From Cerioporus squamosus (Eukaryota; Basidiomycota; Agaricomycetes; Polyporales; Polyporaceae): a stretch of 64,000 nucleotides of DNA. Numbering within the stretch: position 1 is the first letter of the stretch; each line of letters starts with the position of its first letter. Shown piece after piece: positions 35,077 to 45,886 of this stretch. Position numbers and translations under genes: made by a program. A model generated the notes under the pieces. The model searched no databases. It saw only the letters and a program-made list of their open reading frames with translations, and was not told the DNA's origin. The stretch is from contig JABYQS010000022.1 in the NCBI GenBank assembly GCA_022592435.1, forward strand, positions 62,001-126,000, read 5' to 3'.

Positions 35077-35634
35077 CTGAACGCCACCTGTCTCTCTGGC
35101 CTTGCAAACTCCTGGTCACATGTTCTGTCTTCTTGCCCTTCGCCCACCCTCTTGCCTAGCTGCGCATGTATACAAGTCCTTTCGAGGCTGCCTGCCAACC
35201 TCATAACCTGGGTTATCTATGTGTTGCTGGCTACCTGCTTGCATTCTCAGCACCGCATGACCCCTTCAGCCAGTGCTCGCTCTCCTGCTCTGCTTCCCTC
35301 TGCTTCTCTTCACCCTTATGTCTTCGTCCTGCTCGCCCGCCAGTTTACCTGTCCGCCTCTGGCTGCTGTCTTTGTCTCACTGACAGTGACTGGGGTGTTG
35401 CCATCTTGCCTATCATCTGTTCGCTCACTGGCAAGGCCGTCTCCGTCTGGCTCGTATGGCCATTGCTTGCTCGCTTGCCTACCCTGGACCCACCCGCAAT
35501 CTCCGCCTCGCTTGCATGGTCATATGTGTCTGTGCCTGGCCTTCGCCTGTCTCTGTCTTGCTCGCTCACATCTTGTTCCTGGCTGCCTCATGTTCACCCG
35601 CCTCTTGCTGACCCACCTCTTGCTGGCCCACCTC
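35077..35634. other. C/T-rich stretch between two MITEs
   Basis: About 560 bases of CTCGCT/CTTGCT-type low complexity with short tandem CCTCTTGCTG repeats at the right end. The long plus-strand frames here are repeat-derived. No gene is recognised. Confidence 0.5.
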
Positions 35635-36240
35635 TAGTGACTTGCAAGTCCCGGCTCGGCCTGAAGCCGGGGGCTTGGGCCCGGCTTCAGACGGCCGGGG
35701 CTTGGTTGAATGTCAGGCTGGGCCCCCAGGACGGCTCAGGCCGAGCTTTGGGGCCCATCCCGGTCTGGCGATGGCTTCGGTTGACTGAGGAATCACCCTG
35801 GACTATGCAAACCAAATGAGTTTGAAAAGGGTCTATTCAGGTTTGTACTCGATAATGGAAGTCGCTGACGACTCAACGACCGTGCGCAGGGACCCTAGAA
35901 GTACATCGGAGTCAAACACGTGAGTGTGAGTTAGTGATGAGGTTCTCAAGCTGAATGGCAGCGGCCAAGAGCAACGCACCTGGAGGATATGGTTGGTGAG
36001 CCATCAGACAATGTGTAACCTGCGAGATCTGATGCACTTTGGCAGCTTAGACGCACCCTGCAGACCGCAAATGAGTAGGGTGTTCAAGCCCCAGCCTGAC
36101 GGCTCGGCTTAGGCTTGACATATGCTTGAGCCGAGCCGTCAGGCCATCACAAGCCCCCACCAAGGCCCGGCTTGTCCCGGCCTGCATGAGGGCTCGGCCT
36201 CACAGCTTGACAGCCTGAGGCCGGGACTTGCAAGTCACTA
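35635..36240. mobile_element. hAT-like non-autonomous element (MITE 3)
   Basis: 606 bp with perfect 21-bp terminal inverted repeats beginning TAGTGACTTGCAAGTCCCGG. The flanking octamers are CCCACCTC (35627-35634) and CCCGCCTC (36241-36248), an 8-bp duplication with one mismatch. Subterminal GGCTCGGCC/GCCTGAGG/GGCCCGGC words recur at both ends. It encodes no protein. Confidence 0.82.
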
Positions 36241-36895
36241 CCCGCCTCTTGCTGTTGACATTCCGTCGTCTCTAACTCTCTCCTGCCTTAGACACCGACT
36301 AGGGACCACTACGTAGAATAATTATACAGTTCTGCCCATACCATAGTGTAGATCCCAATACATCCATTTCATATCAATATCAATGTATGATCTGTATGTA
36401 ATGGAATAGCTATACGGGATATTAATGTCTTGGCGGGTGCTCAGCAAGTGCTCCCAAGTGCTCGGGGAGCTGTGCGTGTGGTTATCGAGCGTTCAGGATG
36501 GGGGTACTTGTCTATTGGGCTATTGCTGCTCGAGAGGCTCACGAGCCCACTCGAGATAAGTATTTTTTTCCTGATGTAGTACACACAGTATTTGCAGTTG
36601 ATGCATTGATGTTGATTTTCACTGGGGTTGATGGTTTGGTTGTTTGGAGACTCAGATCCAGAGACAATCATGGTGCACAACTGAGCGCTCTGAGCAGGAA
36701 ATCCTGGACCAATACAGCGTGACTTGCGTGCCAACAGTACTAGTGCTGCAGCTCTCCGCTGTCTCCAGGCCACATCATTGTGTCATATCAAGTACTGTGA
36801 AATGTGAACTGGAGCTGCACTGGGAAGGAAAGGGCACAAAAAATAGGCACCGAGATAACTACCTGAGTAGCAAGCGAGTCAACGACCAAAAATGA
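36241..36895. other. spacer between MITE 3 and the tRNA gene
   Basis: AT-richer sequence with no recognised gene. The duplicated block begins at the 3' end of the tRNA gene. Confidence 0.4.
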
Positions 36896-36978
36896 TGACC
36901 ACCGCAGGACTCGAACCTGCAACCTTTTGGTGCCGCTGGCGATCGAAGCCAAACGCGCTACCATTGCGCCAGGTAGCC
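36896..36978 (-). tRNA. tRNA-Arg (anticodon UCG), 11-nt intron
   Basis: It folds as a full cloverleaf. The 7-bp acceptor stem (GGCTACC with GGTGGTC) has two G-U pairs and discriminator A. The D stem is GCGC/GCGC around AATGGTA. The anticodon stem TTTGG/CCAAA holds loop C-T-TCG-A-A, with an 11-nt intron (TCGCCAGCGGC) after position 37. The variable loop has 5 nt, and the T arm is GCAGG-TTCGAGT-CCTGC. Internal A and B boxes are intact and a T5 Pol III terminator follows after four bases. An almost identical copy lies at 59143-59225. Confidence 0.9.
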
Positions 36979-37688
36979 ATATTACCTGACAAATGGTACA
37001 CAAACTAGTCGACTTAGCAACGCTGCAAGCACAAGGCGTCGGTTAACTCTCGAGGTCCTACTGTAGTTCGCATTGACCATGATGTTGTTCTGACCAACAA
37101 TGCTACCATGCCAACAACAATAGCCTGAGGATCCTGCAACTCAGATGTTGTGAGCCACTTAGCAGCCTGCTCAATTCCTTCTCTCTCTGAACCTATTCGA
37201 CAACTCTCGGGTGAATGCCAGCGCGGCGGACTCGGACTCGAAACGGGTGGGTATCATTCCTGTTCGCCCGTCTATATCAGCTTCTCACTGATCTATTCGC
37301 TCCTCCAGGTTTTGCGTCAGGTATCCGTACATCCTGATACTCAATCTGCGTAGGGGTCACAGCCAGTTACCGGTATCATTGCTACCGGCCACTTGTAAGT
37401 GCCTGGTTCTAGTTCTATCCCCGAAGCAGTCAGAGCTGCTCCAATGGTACGGAAGAGCAGCGACATGTCGCCGTTGTCACCAAACAGTTGTAACGTTTGC
37501 TTTGGAAAGCGGCCTGGTTGACTTCAGGACCAGCAAGTCTATGTTACAGTCGCTTTGACGGCGACCCTGACAAACCCATGGGCTGTTGCGGTTAGCTTGG
37601 TTTGCATTGTGTCCTCCTGCTCACTTTCGTTTTTCTAGGTCTATAGCAGACTAGTCGCACTACGCACCTCCGCTGCGAACTCAAACGA

Positions 37689-39109
37689 ATGGACCAATCG
37701 TCTCACAACAAGGATGAGCTGGACAGATCAAGACCACACAAGTTCAGCAGCATTCGGCGATCGCTATCCAGGACGTGGACTGTCGCGAAGAGACTAGTCC
37801 ATAGGCCTACTCGTTTGAGACGACTGCTCTCATCAACGAAAGATGCTGCAGCCACTCTGCGTCGCCCGCTCATAGCACGCTTGCCTCCAGAGCTCATCGA
37901 CCACATCATCGACTACTTCCATGATGACAAGGGCACATTACTCAGTCTGTCGCTCGTCTCTCATGCTCTGGTCCCATCCGTCCGCTACCACCTCTTCGAC
38001 AGACTGAAGATCACAAGCTTGAACGTCAGGAAGATATCCGCTCTCTTGAACGACGAGAGCCCCAGTGAGATCGCCCTGTACGTGCGCGAGCTCACCCTCG
38101 ATGCGGGGGATAGGAGGTCGGACCAGGTTTTCCGACAGCTGCGCGCCATCCTCGCTGGGAAGGAGCTCCGCACTCTCTTGCGCGCGTTCTTCCTCGACAT
38201 CGCACCCCGCGCCCGGAACGTCCTACGGCTCGTTCTTAAGGGGGCCCCGCTCGAGAAGACCATCGTCGACATGCTAGCGTCGTGCTTCCCCAAGTTGAAT
38301 GTACTCTCCCTCTTCGATTGCGCACTCCGATGCAACGCGGACCTCGACCGGCTGGTGCGCGATCACCCGACGATACACACTCTGCGAGCAGGCCGGTTGT
38401 GCTCTATCAACGGCCTCACGTCCTCCGATCCGAGCGATACCATCGGGCCGCGATTCGTCTTGTGCCAGCTCAAGATCACCGAGGCGTTCTCGCCTGCTCC
38501 CCTGACCCTCATGCCATGGCTCGTTACGCACTGCAGTCCCCAGCATTTCATATACACCATCTACCGCCTCGAACAGTTCCCCAAGATCAACGCTGCGATT
38601 CTCGCGATGGAGTCGCTCACTCACCTGCATCTGATCATGTATCGCTGGCGCTGGGACGGTACGCACCGTTCATAGCCTTTAATCCGCTTGAGCGCTGACG
38701 AGGATCCACCGCAGAAATGTACGAGCTCGAAGTGACGCCGTCGCTAGTCAGCCTCATGCCGCGCTACCCTCCGATGATAACTACGATGACCCTCGACGGC
38801 AAGATGCACATGCTCAACCTCATCGTCACCATCCTAGCCCAGCTCGATCCCCACTCATTCGTCCATCTGCGTACACTGCACCTGTGGGCGCACCTCGAGG
38901 AGACGGACGTCAGCAAGGTCGATGCGGTCACCTGGGCGGGCATGGACCAGACGCTGAGCGTGTTGCTCTCGCTCAGCGTCGTCAACTTCTACAACTCTTG
39001 TCAGACCACGGATCATATCCATGCCGGCTCGGAGGCCATCGAGGCACGGCTCCCCATTTTGAATATTCGTCGGATGTTGCGATTCCAGGATCTTGAGGCG
39101 CCGTTCTAG
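37689..39109 (+). CDS. F-box protein, intact duplicon copy
   Basis: Two exons, 37689-38658 and 38715-39109, give 454 residues. After a basic N-terminus comes an F-box: ARLPPELIDHIIDYFHDDKG, LLSLSLVSHALVPSVRYHLF. The rest is a Leu-rich, LRR-like fold (LRTLLRAFFLDIAPRARNVL, FPKLNVLSLFDCALR, MESLTHLHLIMYRWRWD, LVSLMPRYPPMITTMTLDGK, LRTLHLWAHLEETDVSKV). The F-box should bind Skp1 and the C-terminal part a substrate, as adaptor of an SCF ubiquitin ligase; targets are unknown. The frame is open throughout. The copy at 57132-58397 is about 97% identical in exon 1 but frameshifted in exon 2. Confidence 0.85.
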
Positions 39110-39727
39110 TGTGTCTGGTGAGTGGCTGCACGTCTTTGCTCGTACTGAAGCTGAGAACGCATGGCAGTACAGTACGTCGTCTGCTTAGTTACCCCTCTTG
39201 TTTGCTCTGTGCATACCCACTCTGGAATGCATGTGTACCATGCTATTTGATTTGGCGGGGGCAATGCCGAGTACTTCCGGCAGTCCTCTTGAGAATCACA
39301 GGGACAAACGTGTCTGCTGTTGACAAGAGCGTCCAGAGTTGCTAGGATGCTAGGCTCTGCGCGGTACATGCAATACCACCCTTCGTTCGTTTTACCAATC
39401 TACCCTGCAGACGCTCGCCTATGTGTCATGTTGCAACGAGTACGTCTTTGCGCGTGTATCAAACACAGCTATTGCGAACGTTAACAATAACTACAAGATC
39501 TCCTGCGTCTCTGCACACCTCCAAGCGTTGAACTTCTCAATATTGTTGGGTAGCGTGTGGCACATACATGTAACGTTCGACTCGAATCTCTGTCCAAGTC
39601 CCAAGAACGATTACACCTGTATTCTGTGGCGACGAGGCGGAGTCAGTCCCAGCTCGGGTGGTTGCGTAAGTGCAAATACCTACTTCAAGTCCTCGACGGC
39701 GCGGAAACTCTGGGATAGGCTTCGTAC

Positions 39728-41523
39728 TCAGGACGTGACGACATTTGGAACCATAGCCATCAACCTTTCCAGCCTGCCGACGGACAGCGGTGTACCTTCG
39801 CTCCCTCGGAACGTGAGGTTCTCCAAACCCTGTCCCTCTCGGACCCGAAGCTCGACCACGGTGAGCAAGGCGCCATGCACGCCAGAACCGTTGTCGCACG
39901 TTATTGACAACGTTCGAAGGGCGGGGCACAGGCCAGGATTCTTCCGTAGTACTGTGAGCAGATTGTTGGACGAATCGATGCGTACCGTGAGGGCACCGAG
40001 GGTAGGGAGCGTCTGCAGCAGAAGAAGCCAGTCGTTCCGCACGACTGACACGCCGCTGCCGAATTCCAATCTCAGCGCGGCTAGGGATGATGAAGGGGAA
40101 TGGGAGAAGCTCCTCGCAAGGTCGAAGAGGATATCCGAGGGTCCGCTCGACTGGGCTTCGCGACTCCACTTGGCATCGGTCATAGTGATTGCAAGACTCC
40201 TCGACCCGTCCCTGTAACCTTTCACCACAAGACTCCATTCCCCAGGGCGAGACCGTCCTAGGGGCATGAAACGAAGTTCCAATGTATCGAGAGTCCGAAT
40301 AAACGGTGCTGGTGGTGAGAAGGGTATGAAGGTGGAAAGACGGACGTAGCGAGCCAGGGGGCAATTGACCCGGAGTTGAGCAGTTGCCGGAAAGTGCACT
40401 TTGTGAAGGAACGTAGACACCCATGTGGACACACCCGGCCCCTCGTGGTAGACTTGGTTGTCGATATGACAAAAGAGGAGGGACGGTAGAGAGGCTGCGG
40501 GACGCGCGCCGATTGTGTGTGTTACATCCGGGTTACGCTGAGAGTTCTGGGACAACTGAAACCTTATCACTCGCAACCACGGACATGCTTCAAAGAAGTC
40601 CAAAAGGTCGTTGATATCCTCTCTTGGATCGCAGTAAACGTTGAGCGATCTGAGGGTAGGGAAGGCAAGCGCCGGACAGAGCACGCTTCCCGTTACGCGC
40701 AAGGTGTGGAGGCGGGGAAAGGCGCCAGCCCGAGGTAATTCTCGAGCAGCCGTGTCAATGTTCATGTTCTCCGCCATATGGTAGCTATTTGAGCAAAAGA
40801 GGGTTTCTAGAAAAGGCATCTCCAAACCGAGGAATGCAACGAGGTCAGAGATCGAAGAGACGACGAATGTCAATGAGGATATACGGTGCGCGTGAGGGAA
40901 GATGGCCTGAACGAAGCCCCAGTCCATGTAGACAGGCATCCTGTAGGGAAGAGGTGAGGATCGTTGGATGCAGGATACCAAGATGGATCTCTGGCTGTCC
41001 GAATTGCGCCAGATAATGTTCGAAGAATTCAGCAGATCCACCCAGAACTCCGGCGTGCAATTGATTAGGTCGCGCCATAGCTTGCAGACTTGGGTGAACC
41101 GAATGCCTGCGCGGGTGAGGGGACGATGTGCCGGAAGATGTTCATGAGGATCTCGCGTGGAAGTTTCGCATGAATGGTGGCCAGATCATTCTAAACCGTA
41201 CACCGGTGAGTTTGCACTCTTCAAGACGGTCGATGTGCCCTCTGCTCACCTGTAATTTTGACTCTGCGCTATCTCGTACGTGGGAAGGTGCTCGCCCGGC
41301 CAGGAGACTGGCGTTTCCTGGAGTCAACGGCAGCAGCTCTCCGTGTTCTTCCGGCGCGACACTGGAAAGTTGCTAAGAACCTAGCTCAGTAAGTTGTCGC
41401 ATGAGCTAACCACCTGGTACTCACCATAGATATATCCATTGCCATTCGGGCACTGCTCTTCCCGTTCGCCACCCGGTTCGTTGTCTCCGGATCAGTCTGC
41501 GTCACTGAGCTATCGTGAGACAT
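39728..41523 (-). CDS. F-box/LRR protein with an apparent frameshift in the F-box
   Basis: A plausible model starts at ATG 41523 (MSHDSSVTQTDPETTNRVAN). It passes an exon with LTPGNASLLAGRAPSHVRDS, enters the F-box at NDLATIHAKLPREILMNIFR, and continues in a 430-residue open frame: AGIRFTQVCKLWRDLINCTP, FWVDLLNSSNIIWR, then LRR-like repeats to TAG 39728. Both halves of the F-box are clear, but they lie in different frames: between FRHIV and RAGIRF (about 41100-41125) one base is missing or two are extra, with no room for an intron. So this is a recent pseudogene or a sequence error. The downstream frame of more than 430 codons is uninterrupted, which argues for recent damage or an artefact. 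Confidence 0.65.
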
Positions 41524-41820
41524 CACAAGTATCAGCGTTTCAGTTGGCGTCGCGGAAGCAAGTGGACGGTGATGATGGTGGACGACTTGGTTGAAGAGAC
41601 AATGGGGTGGACGCTCGGACCTAGTTTGCACAACACGTGGCAGGAAGATCGGGACGGGTATACAACGGGTACCGTACAGCCTGAATCGTCACCGTTTGAG
41701 AGACATGGCTCGTTCCTCGAACGGAGGACGGAATTCCAGTACTTCGCTGCGCTTACGCCAATGAGACAGTCGAGCTTGGTAACATGCGTAGGATATGGTG
41801 ACGGCAGAAGCACACAGGGC

Positions 41821-42295
41821 TTATGTTGAGTAGGCGATACCGCTGTCACTACCTGTTGGCGCATTCAGCAGTATGGGACCATCGTCGAGGCTGGCCTCAG
41901 GTGAATACTGTGGATCAGCAGCGCGTAAGGCATTATATGCCCCAAGTCCGGCCGGGATGGCGTGAAGCATCGTCGTTGATTCGATGTGTGTATGATGCGG
42001 TGGCCAGTCAGAAAGGAAAGTTGTTCTCGAAATTCCTGGCTGCCATGTGAATGGGCACGGATGTATATGACATAACCGACAGATGGAAGACAGCATGTGC
42101 AAGTATTTCCAGGCGATGTAGCGTCAGAGATTCGTGACAGAGAAGATCAAGGTCGACTAGATGACCCTCGTGTTCGAACTGCAAATTGTGTCGCAAATAC
42201 CGATCGGGGTCGAATACAGTTTGAACGACGGAAGGAGTTCTTGCCGGGGTGAACGAATGGCCCCGGCAAGACGGGCGAGAACAGCCAGTGTCCAA
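41821..42295 (-). CDS. uncertain small hypothetical gene
   Basis: Two minus-strand frames look protein-like: one with VVQTVFDPDRYLRHNLQFEH and HLVDLDLLCHESLTLHRLEI, another with GAYNALRAADPQYSPEASLD ending in GSDSGIAYST. I do not recognise either, and no convincing start or splice joins them. It could be the end of a small two-exon gene. Confidence 0.2.
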
Positions 42296-42496
42296 GTATA
42301 GGTCTATATACCGAGCGGGAAATGTCAGTTGAATTCAGTCCCTGCAGAACGTGCTGACCAGGTACTCGTGCTCACCAGCTTGCGGAGTAGAAACTGGACG
42401 TTGAGCGTAGCGCTGTTCAGGGCGCAGATGCATATAAGAAGAGCAATCCGACAGACGAGTACCTTCAAACCAGTAACCTGAAGACATACGAACACC

Positions 42497-43542
42497 ATGA
42501 CCTCCTCTTCCTCTCGCGTGTGGTTCAGTACGTCTCCAGTCTACCTTGAGTGCCCGAACAAGTCTCGCTGACAGCCCCATGTAGTCACAGGCGCGTCATC
42601 GGGATTCGGTTTTGAGATGGCCCGTTGTGCCCTCGAGCACGGCGACAGGGTCGTCGCGACGCTGCGCAAACCCTCCGTACTCGAGTCTTTCGCGTCTCGG
42701 TACCCCGAGACCCAGCTTATCCTCGTCAAGCTCGACGTCACCGACCATGGCGAGATCAAGGAGGCGTTCCGTAGGGCCAAGGAGGCCTTCGGGCGCGTAG
42801 ACATCGTGTTCAACAACGCTGGCTACGTCGTGGCCGGGGAGGCCGAGGCGGTTCCCGACGACCTCGCCCGCCAGATGTTCGAAGTCAACTTCTGGGGCGC
42901 GGTGCACGTCTCCCAGGAGGCCGTTCGCTTCTTCCGTGACGAGAATCAGCCCCAGGGCGGGCATCTCATCCAGAACAGTGCCGCGGTGGGGATCATCTCC
43001 TACCCGAACATGGCATTCTACGGAGCTGCCAAGCATGGTGAGTATCGAGACGACGTCAGAGACTGCGATGCTGACGCACGTACAGCACTTGAGGGGTTCA
43101 GCGAAACACTGCAGAAGGAGGTCGACCCTGCATGGAACATCAAGGTATGAGTCTCGGCGTCGTGAGAAGGCCTGTGCATACTCACCGGACTGTACAGATT
43201 ACGGCAGTAGAGCCGGGAGGCTTCGTCACCGATATCATGTCGGCCATCCAGTTCGCTCCCCGGCACCCCGCGTATGCGGATCCCGCCTCGGTCACCAGCA
43301 CGGTTCGGAAGGCATTCCAAGCTAATCCTAGCGACGCCGTCCGTATGATGCCATTTAGCGACACAGCCAAGGGTGTGCGGAAGATCTATGAACTCACAAG
43401 GCTCACCGATCCTCCTCTCCACATGCCGCTTGGCAAGGATTCCGTCGGCTTCATCCGGGAGTACGCGGCGGGGCTGACGAAGACGGTGGAAGAGTATGCG
43501 TCGTGGTCGGATAACCTTGCATATGAAGGCAACCAGGGGTGA
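42497..43542 (+). CDS. short-chain dehydrogenase/reductase (classical SDR)
   Basis: Four exons (42497-42527, 42585-43037, 43086-43144, 43198-43542) give 295 residues. The NAD(P)-binding motif is TGASSGFG at residues 12-19. NNAGY follows in FGRVDIVFNNAGYVVAGEAE. The catalytic residues are S142 (NSAAVGIISY), Y156 and K160 (YGAAK). The PG motif is AVEPGGFVTDI. This subgroup (SSGFGFEMARCALEHGDRVV) resembles fungal ketoreductases and retinol-dehydrogenase-like oxidoreductases; Arg-Lys (LRKPSV) after strand 2 suggests NADPH. The substrate is unknown. All parts are present. Confidence 0.9.
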
Positions 43543-43936
43543 GAAGTACTGAATGCGGGGTCGATCAGATGCTTGAGATGCTGTAGTGTTTGAAAGCGAG
43601 CGTAAATAGTAGAGCAGAAGGACCGTGCGAGAAGACTACATACGAATCTGCCTGCATGGACGCCACCGGCGGGGGAGCTGGGACATGAAAATACGACTAT
43701 TCCTTCTGCCCAGAGATAACTGATAGTATCATAATCGCACCTGTATCTTGTACTGCCCTGCAGCGAGTACATACCCGTCTCGTGAGATCCACCTCCCGAG
43801 ACGCAAGCGTGAAGATACGGGAGGCTGGAACCCGCAGCTCCAGAAGAGCGAATATATACACAGCAGCGCACACATGTACACCATCCACACAGACATGAAC
43901 ACACCTCCACGTACGAGTTGGATATCTGATAGCGTC

Positions 43937-45615
43937 TTACATCCCAGGTACGATCGGCGCACTTCCCTTCTCCAGTGCCGTCCGCAAACTGTCCGACACG
44001 TCGTCAGCATGTCATTCAATCTGCACGAGAACGGGGCAGACAGCGAATCAGAACGACGAGCGCACCTGTAGTCGTCCCCATTTTGCGTGATGTAGCGTAC
44101 CCACGGGAGGGCCTGATACCCGCTCTTCTCGACAATCTTGAGGTACCGGACCTGGATGCCGGACACGGTGAAGTAGGGGATCTCAAACTTGACGGTAATG
44201 GGGGCGCGCTTGTCCAGCGATTCGTGTTCTGTTCGACATTTATGAGTATACGCATCGGAACCGAGTTAAAAAAGTGGGTATGCGGACGTACCTCCCCGGA
44301 CACTCGGGAGACCAAAGTGTGCGCGCATGAGGAACTCGCGACCGCCGCCCAGCTGCTTGATCTTCCACACGAAGGCAGACTTGTCTGGCACATACGACAC
44401 GCTTCCTGTTGATGCCTGAAGAGAGCACCGTTAACGGACCAGTTCAACCGGTGGGGAGGACAGACGTACCCTGAACTTAGGTGTGTCGGCGTCGTCGGGT
44501 ACAGGTACGTAGATCTCCACGTTGTTCGCGGTACTTCTCCGCTTGAACTGCGCCTTGACCTTGACCATATACTCTATCCTGCTCCCCTTGTGGTGCTCAA
44601 CCTGCAAGACCGTGAGACCGCGCTTGCTGACCGAGATGTAGACTATACTCACGGCAGCCTCGACCCAGACGAGCGGCTTCACCGGCGTCGACAAGCGGTA
44701 CGACATGAGTTCGAACTCGCCGTCCGGCGGAATGAACGAGATCGTGCGGTCGTTCTCGAACCTCGACAGCCGCACGCACTGGTGGAACTTGACGTCCTCC
44801 ATCTCGATCGCCTTCCCGCGCGCGTTGCGGCCGGTGCTCTCGAACATGACCTTGTCGTTGAGCCCCAGCCGGAGCTCGGGCATGCCGGACAGGTAGCACT
44901 TCATCTTGACGGCGCCGAGGATCTCGGAGCGGACGACGTTGCCGTTCGCGTTCACCAGGAGGTTGACGCTCTCGATGACGTCCAGGAAGACTTCGTTCTT
45001 GCGGTAGCGGATGCCCTCTGACCGCCACGAGACGGCGTTCGTGACGGCGATCGGTGGGCGGACCTGAACCTCGAGCTTGTAAGACTCTTGCGTGATGTAT
45101 CTGCGAGCAAACGTCCAGGAGAGGTGCAGAGAAGTAAAAGAAGCGGACATACTCTTGCAGAATCTTGCTCTCCGTGGTTTGGGGATAGCCAAAGTCCATC
45201 ATCTCGTCCATAAGCTCATAAATGATGACGAAGTTGTCGCGGATGGACTCCTCCTCCAGTTCCTTGAAGTACTCCACGAGGACTTGTACGAGGCGGTGGA
45301 GGAAGAGGATGATCTCGGCGGCATTCGTGTTGCGTTTTGACAGGGCGAGAACTGGGAGAGTATACGTCCATACTGCGTGTTACCCATGTACTAGATGGAA
45401 CTGCGTGCGGACTCACGATAGAGGTTTGAATGCCGGATGTGCATGTAGTTCACCCCCTCCCTCGTGAAGCACGGGGTGACCTGCTGTCCCTCCTCCTCCA
45501 GGTCGAGCACAATGGGCAGGAAGCGTTCAATGTAGGATGATGGGACATCGTCACGGTAGGACCGCTGGATGAGGGGCTTGCCCTTGAGGTCGAGGATTGC
45601 GATCAAGCTGGCCAT
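43937..45615 (-). CDS. apm1: AP-1 clathrin adaptor complex, mu subunit
   Basis: It starts at ATG 45615 with MASLIAILDLKGKPLIQRSY, the hallmark N-terminus of mu1. The longin half continues VNYMHIRHSNLY, IILFLHRLVQVL and EYFKELEEESIRDNFVIIYE, then MDFGYPQTTESKILQEY. The mu-homology domain follows: YKLEVQVRPPIAVTNAVSWR, VFLDVIESVNLLVNANGNVV, KCYLSGMPELRLGLNDKVMF, ISFIPPDGEFELMSYRLSTP. It ends with IQVRYLKIVEKSGYQALPWV and a final exon SLRTALEKG at 43937. Mu1 binds Yxx-phi sorting signals at the trans-Golgi and endosomes. The gene is intact, with several short introns. The final exon adds a short non-conserved tail. It diverges from the PQ-loop gene across a 271-base promoter. Confidence 0.93.
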
Positions 45616-45886
45616 CGCGAATGCTGAGGGGTTTCTACACAATCCCCGTCGTCAACGGGCTCCGTATGGATTGCAGGAGATGTCCGAGACCAAGGCAAAG
45701 CTCCGGTACGTCCCAAAGTCCAGCAGCTGCCAGCGAGATAAGCAAAGTCGTAGGAAGGCGGTGATGGGAGGGAGCGAAACGCAGTCCTCGACGGCGGTAG
45801 TGTGCGCGCCGTCCCGCGCGTCCTATGGGCGCTTACACGTCTGAACAGGCGAGTGTCGGTCGCGTCCCGTCTTGCCTCCTGCCACC

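Larger units (their letters stand above)
36896..39450 (+). repeat. inverted duplicon, left arm (tRNA-Arg + F-box gene)
   Basis: This block is repeated in reverse orientation at about 56630-59225. Most of it, from 37040 to about 39185, is nearly identical including non-coding sequence between tRNA and F-box gene. The last about 260 bases (39190-39450) are clearly homologous but much more diverged. One edge is exactly the 3' end of the tRNA gene. Confidence 0.9.

Noticed and set aside
34498..35084. 8-bp target duplication around MITE 2
   Set aside because: The octamers GTGCCATG and CTGAACGC do not match; the element is accepted on its terminal repeats only.
35152..35819. Long plus-strand frames of 161 and 217 codons
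   Set aside because: They read through CTCGCT/CTTGCTG low-complexity sequence and into the terminal repeat of MITE 3.
36896..36978. tRNA-Trp (CCA) reading of the intron-containing tRNA
   Set aside because: CCA lies in the 3' half of the anticodon stem; the only loop of seven bases after removing an 11-nt intron carries UCG.
41039..41041. Start of the F-box/LRR frame at a GTG near 41041
   Set aside because: The upstream sequence continues the F-box (AGIRFTQVCKLWRDL), so the apparent start only reflects the frame break.
44590..45021. 143-codon plus-strand frame inside the AP-1 mu gene
   Set aside because: Complement of conserved mu-homology exons; no independent start context or homology.
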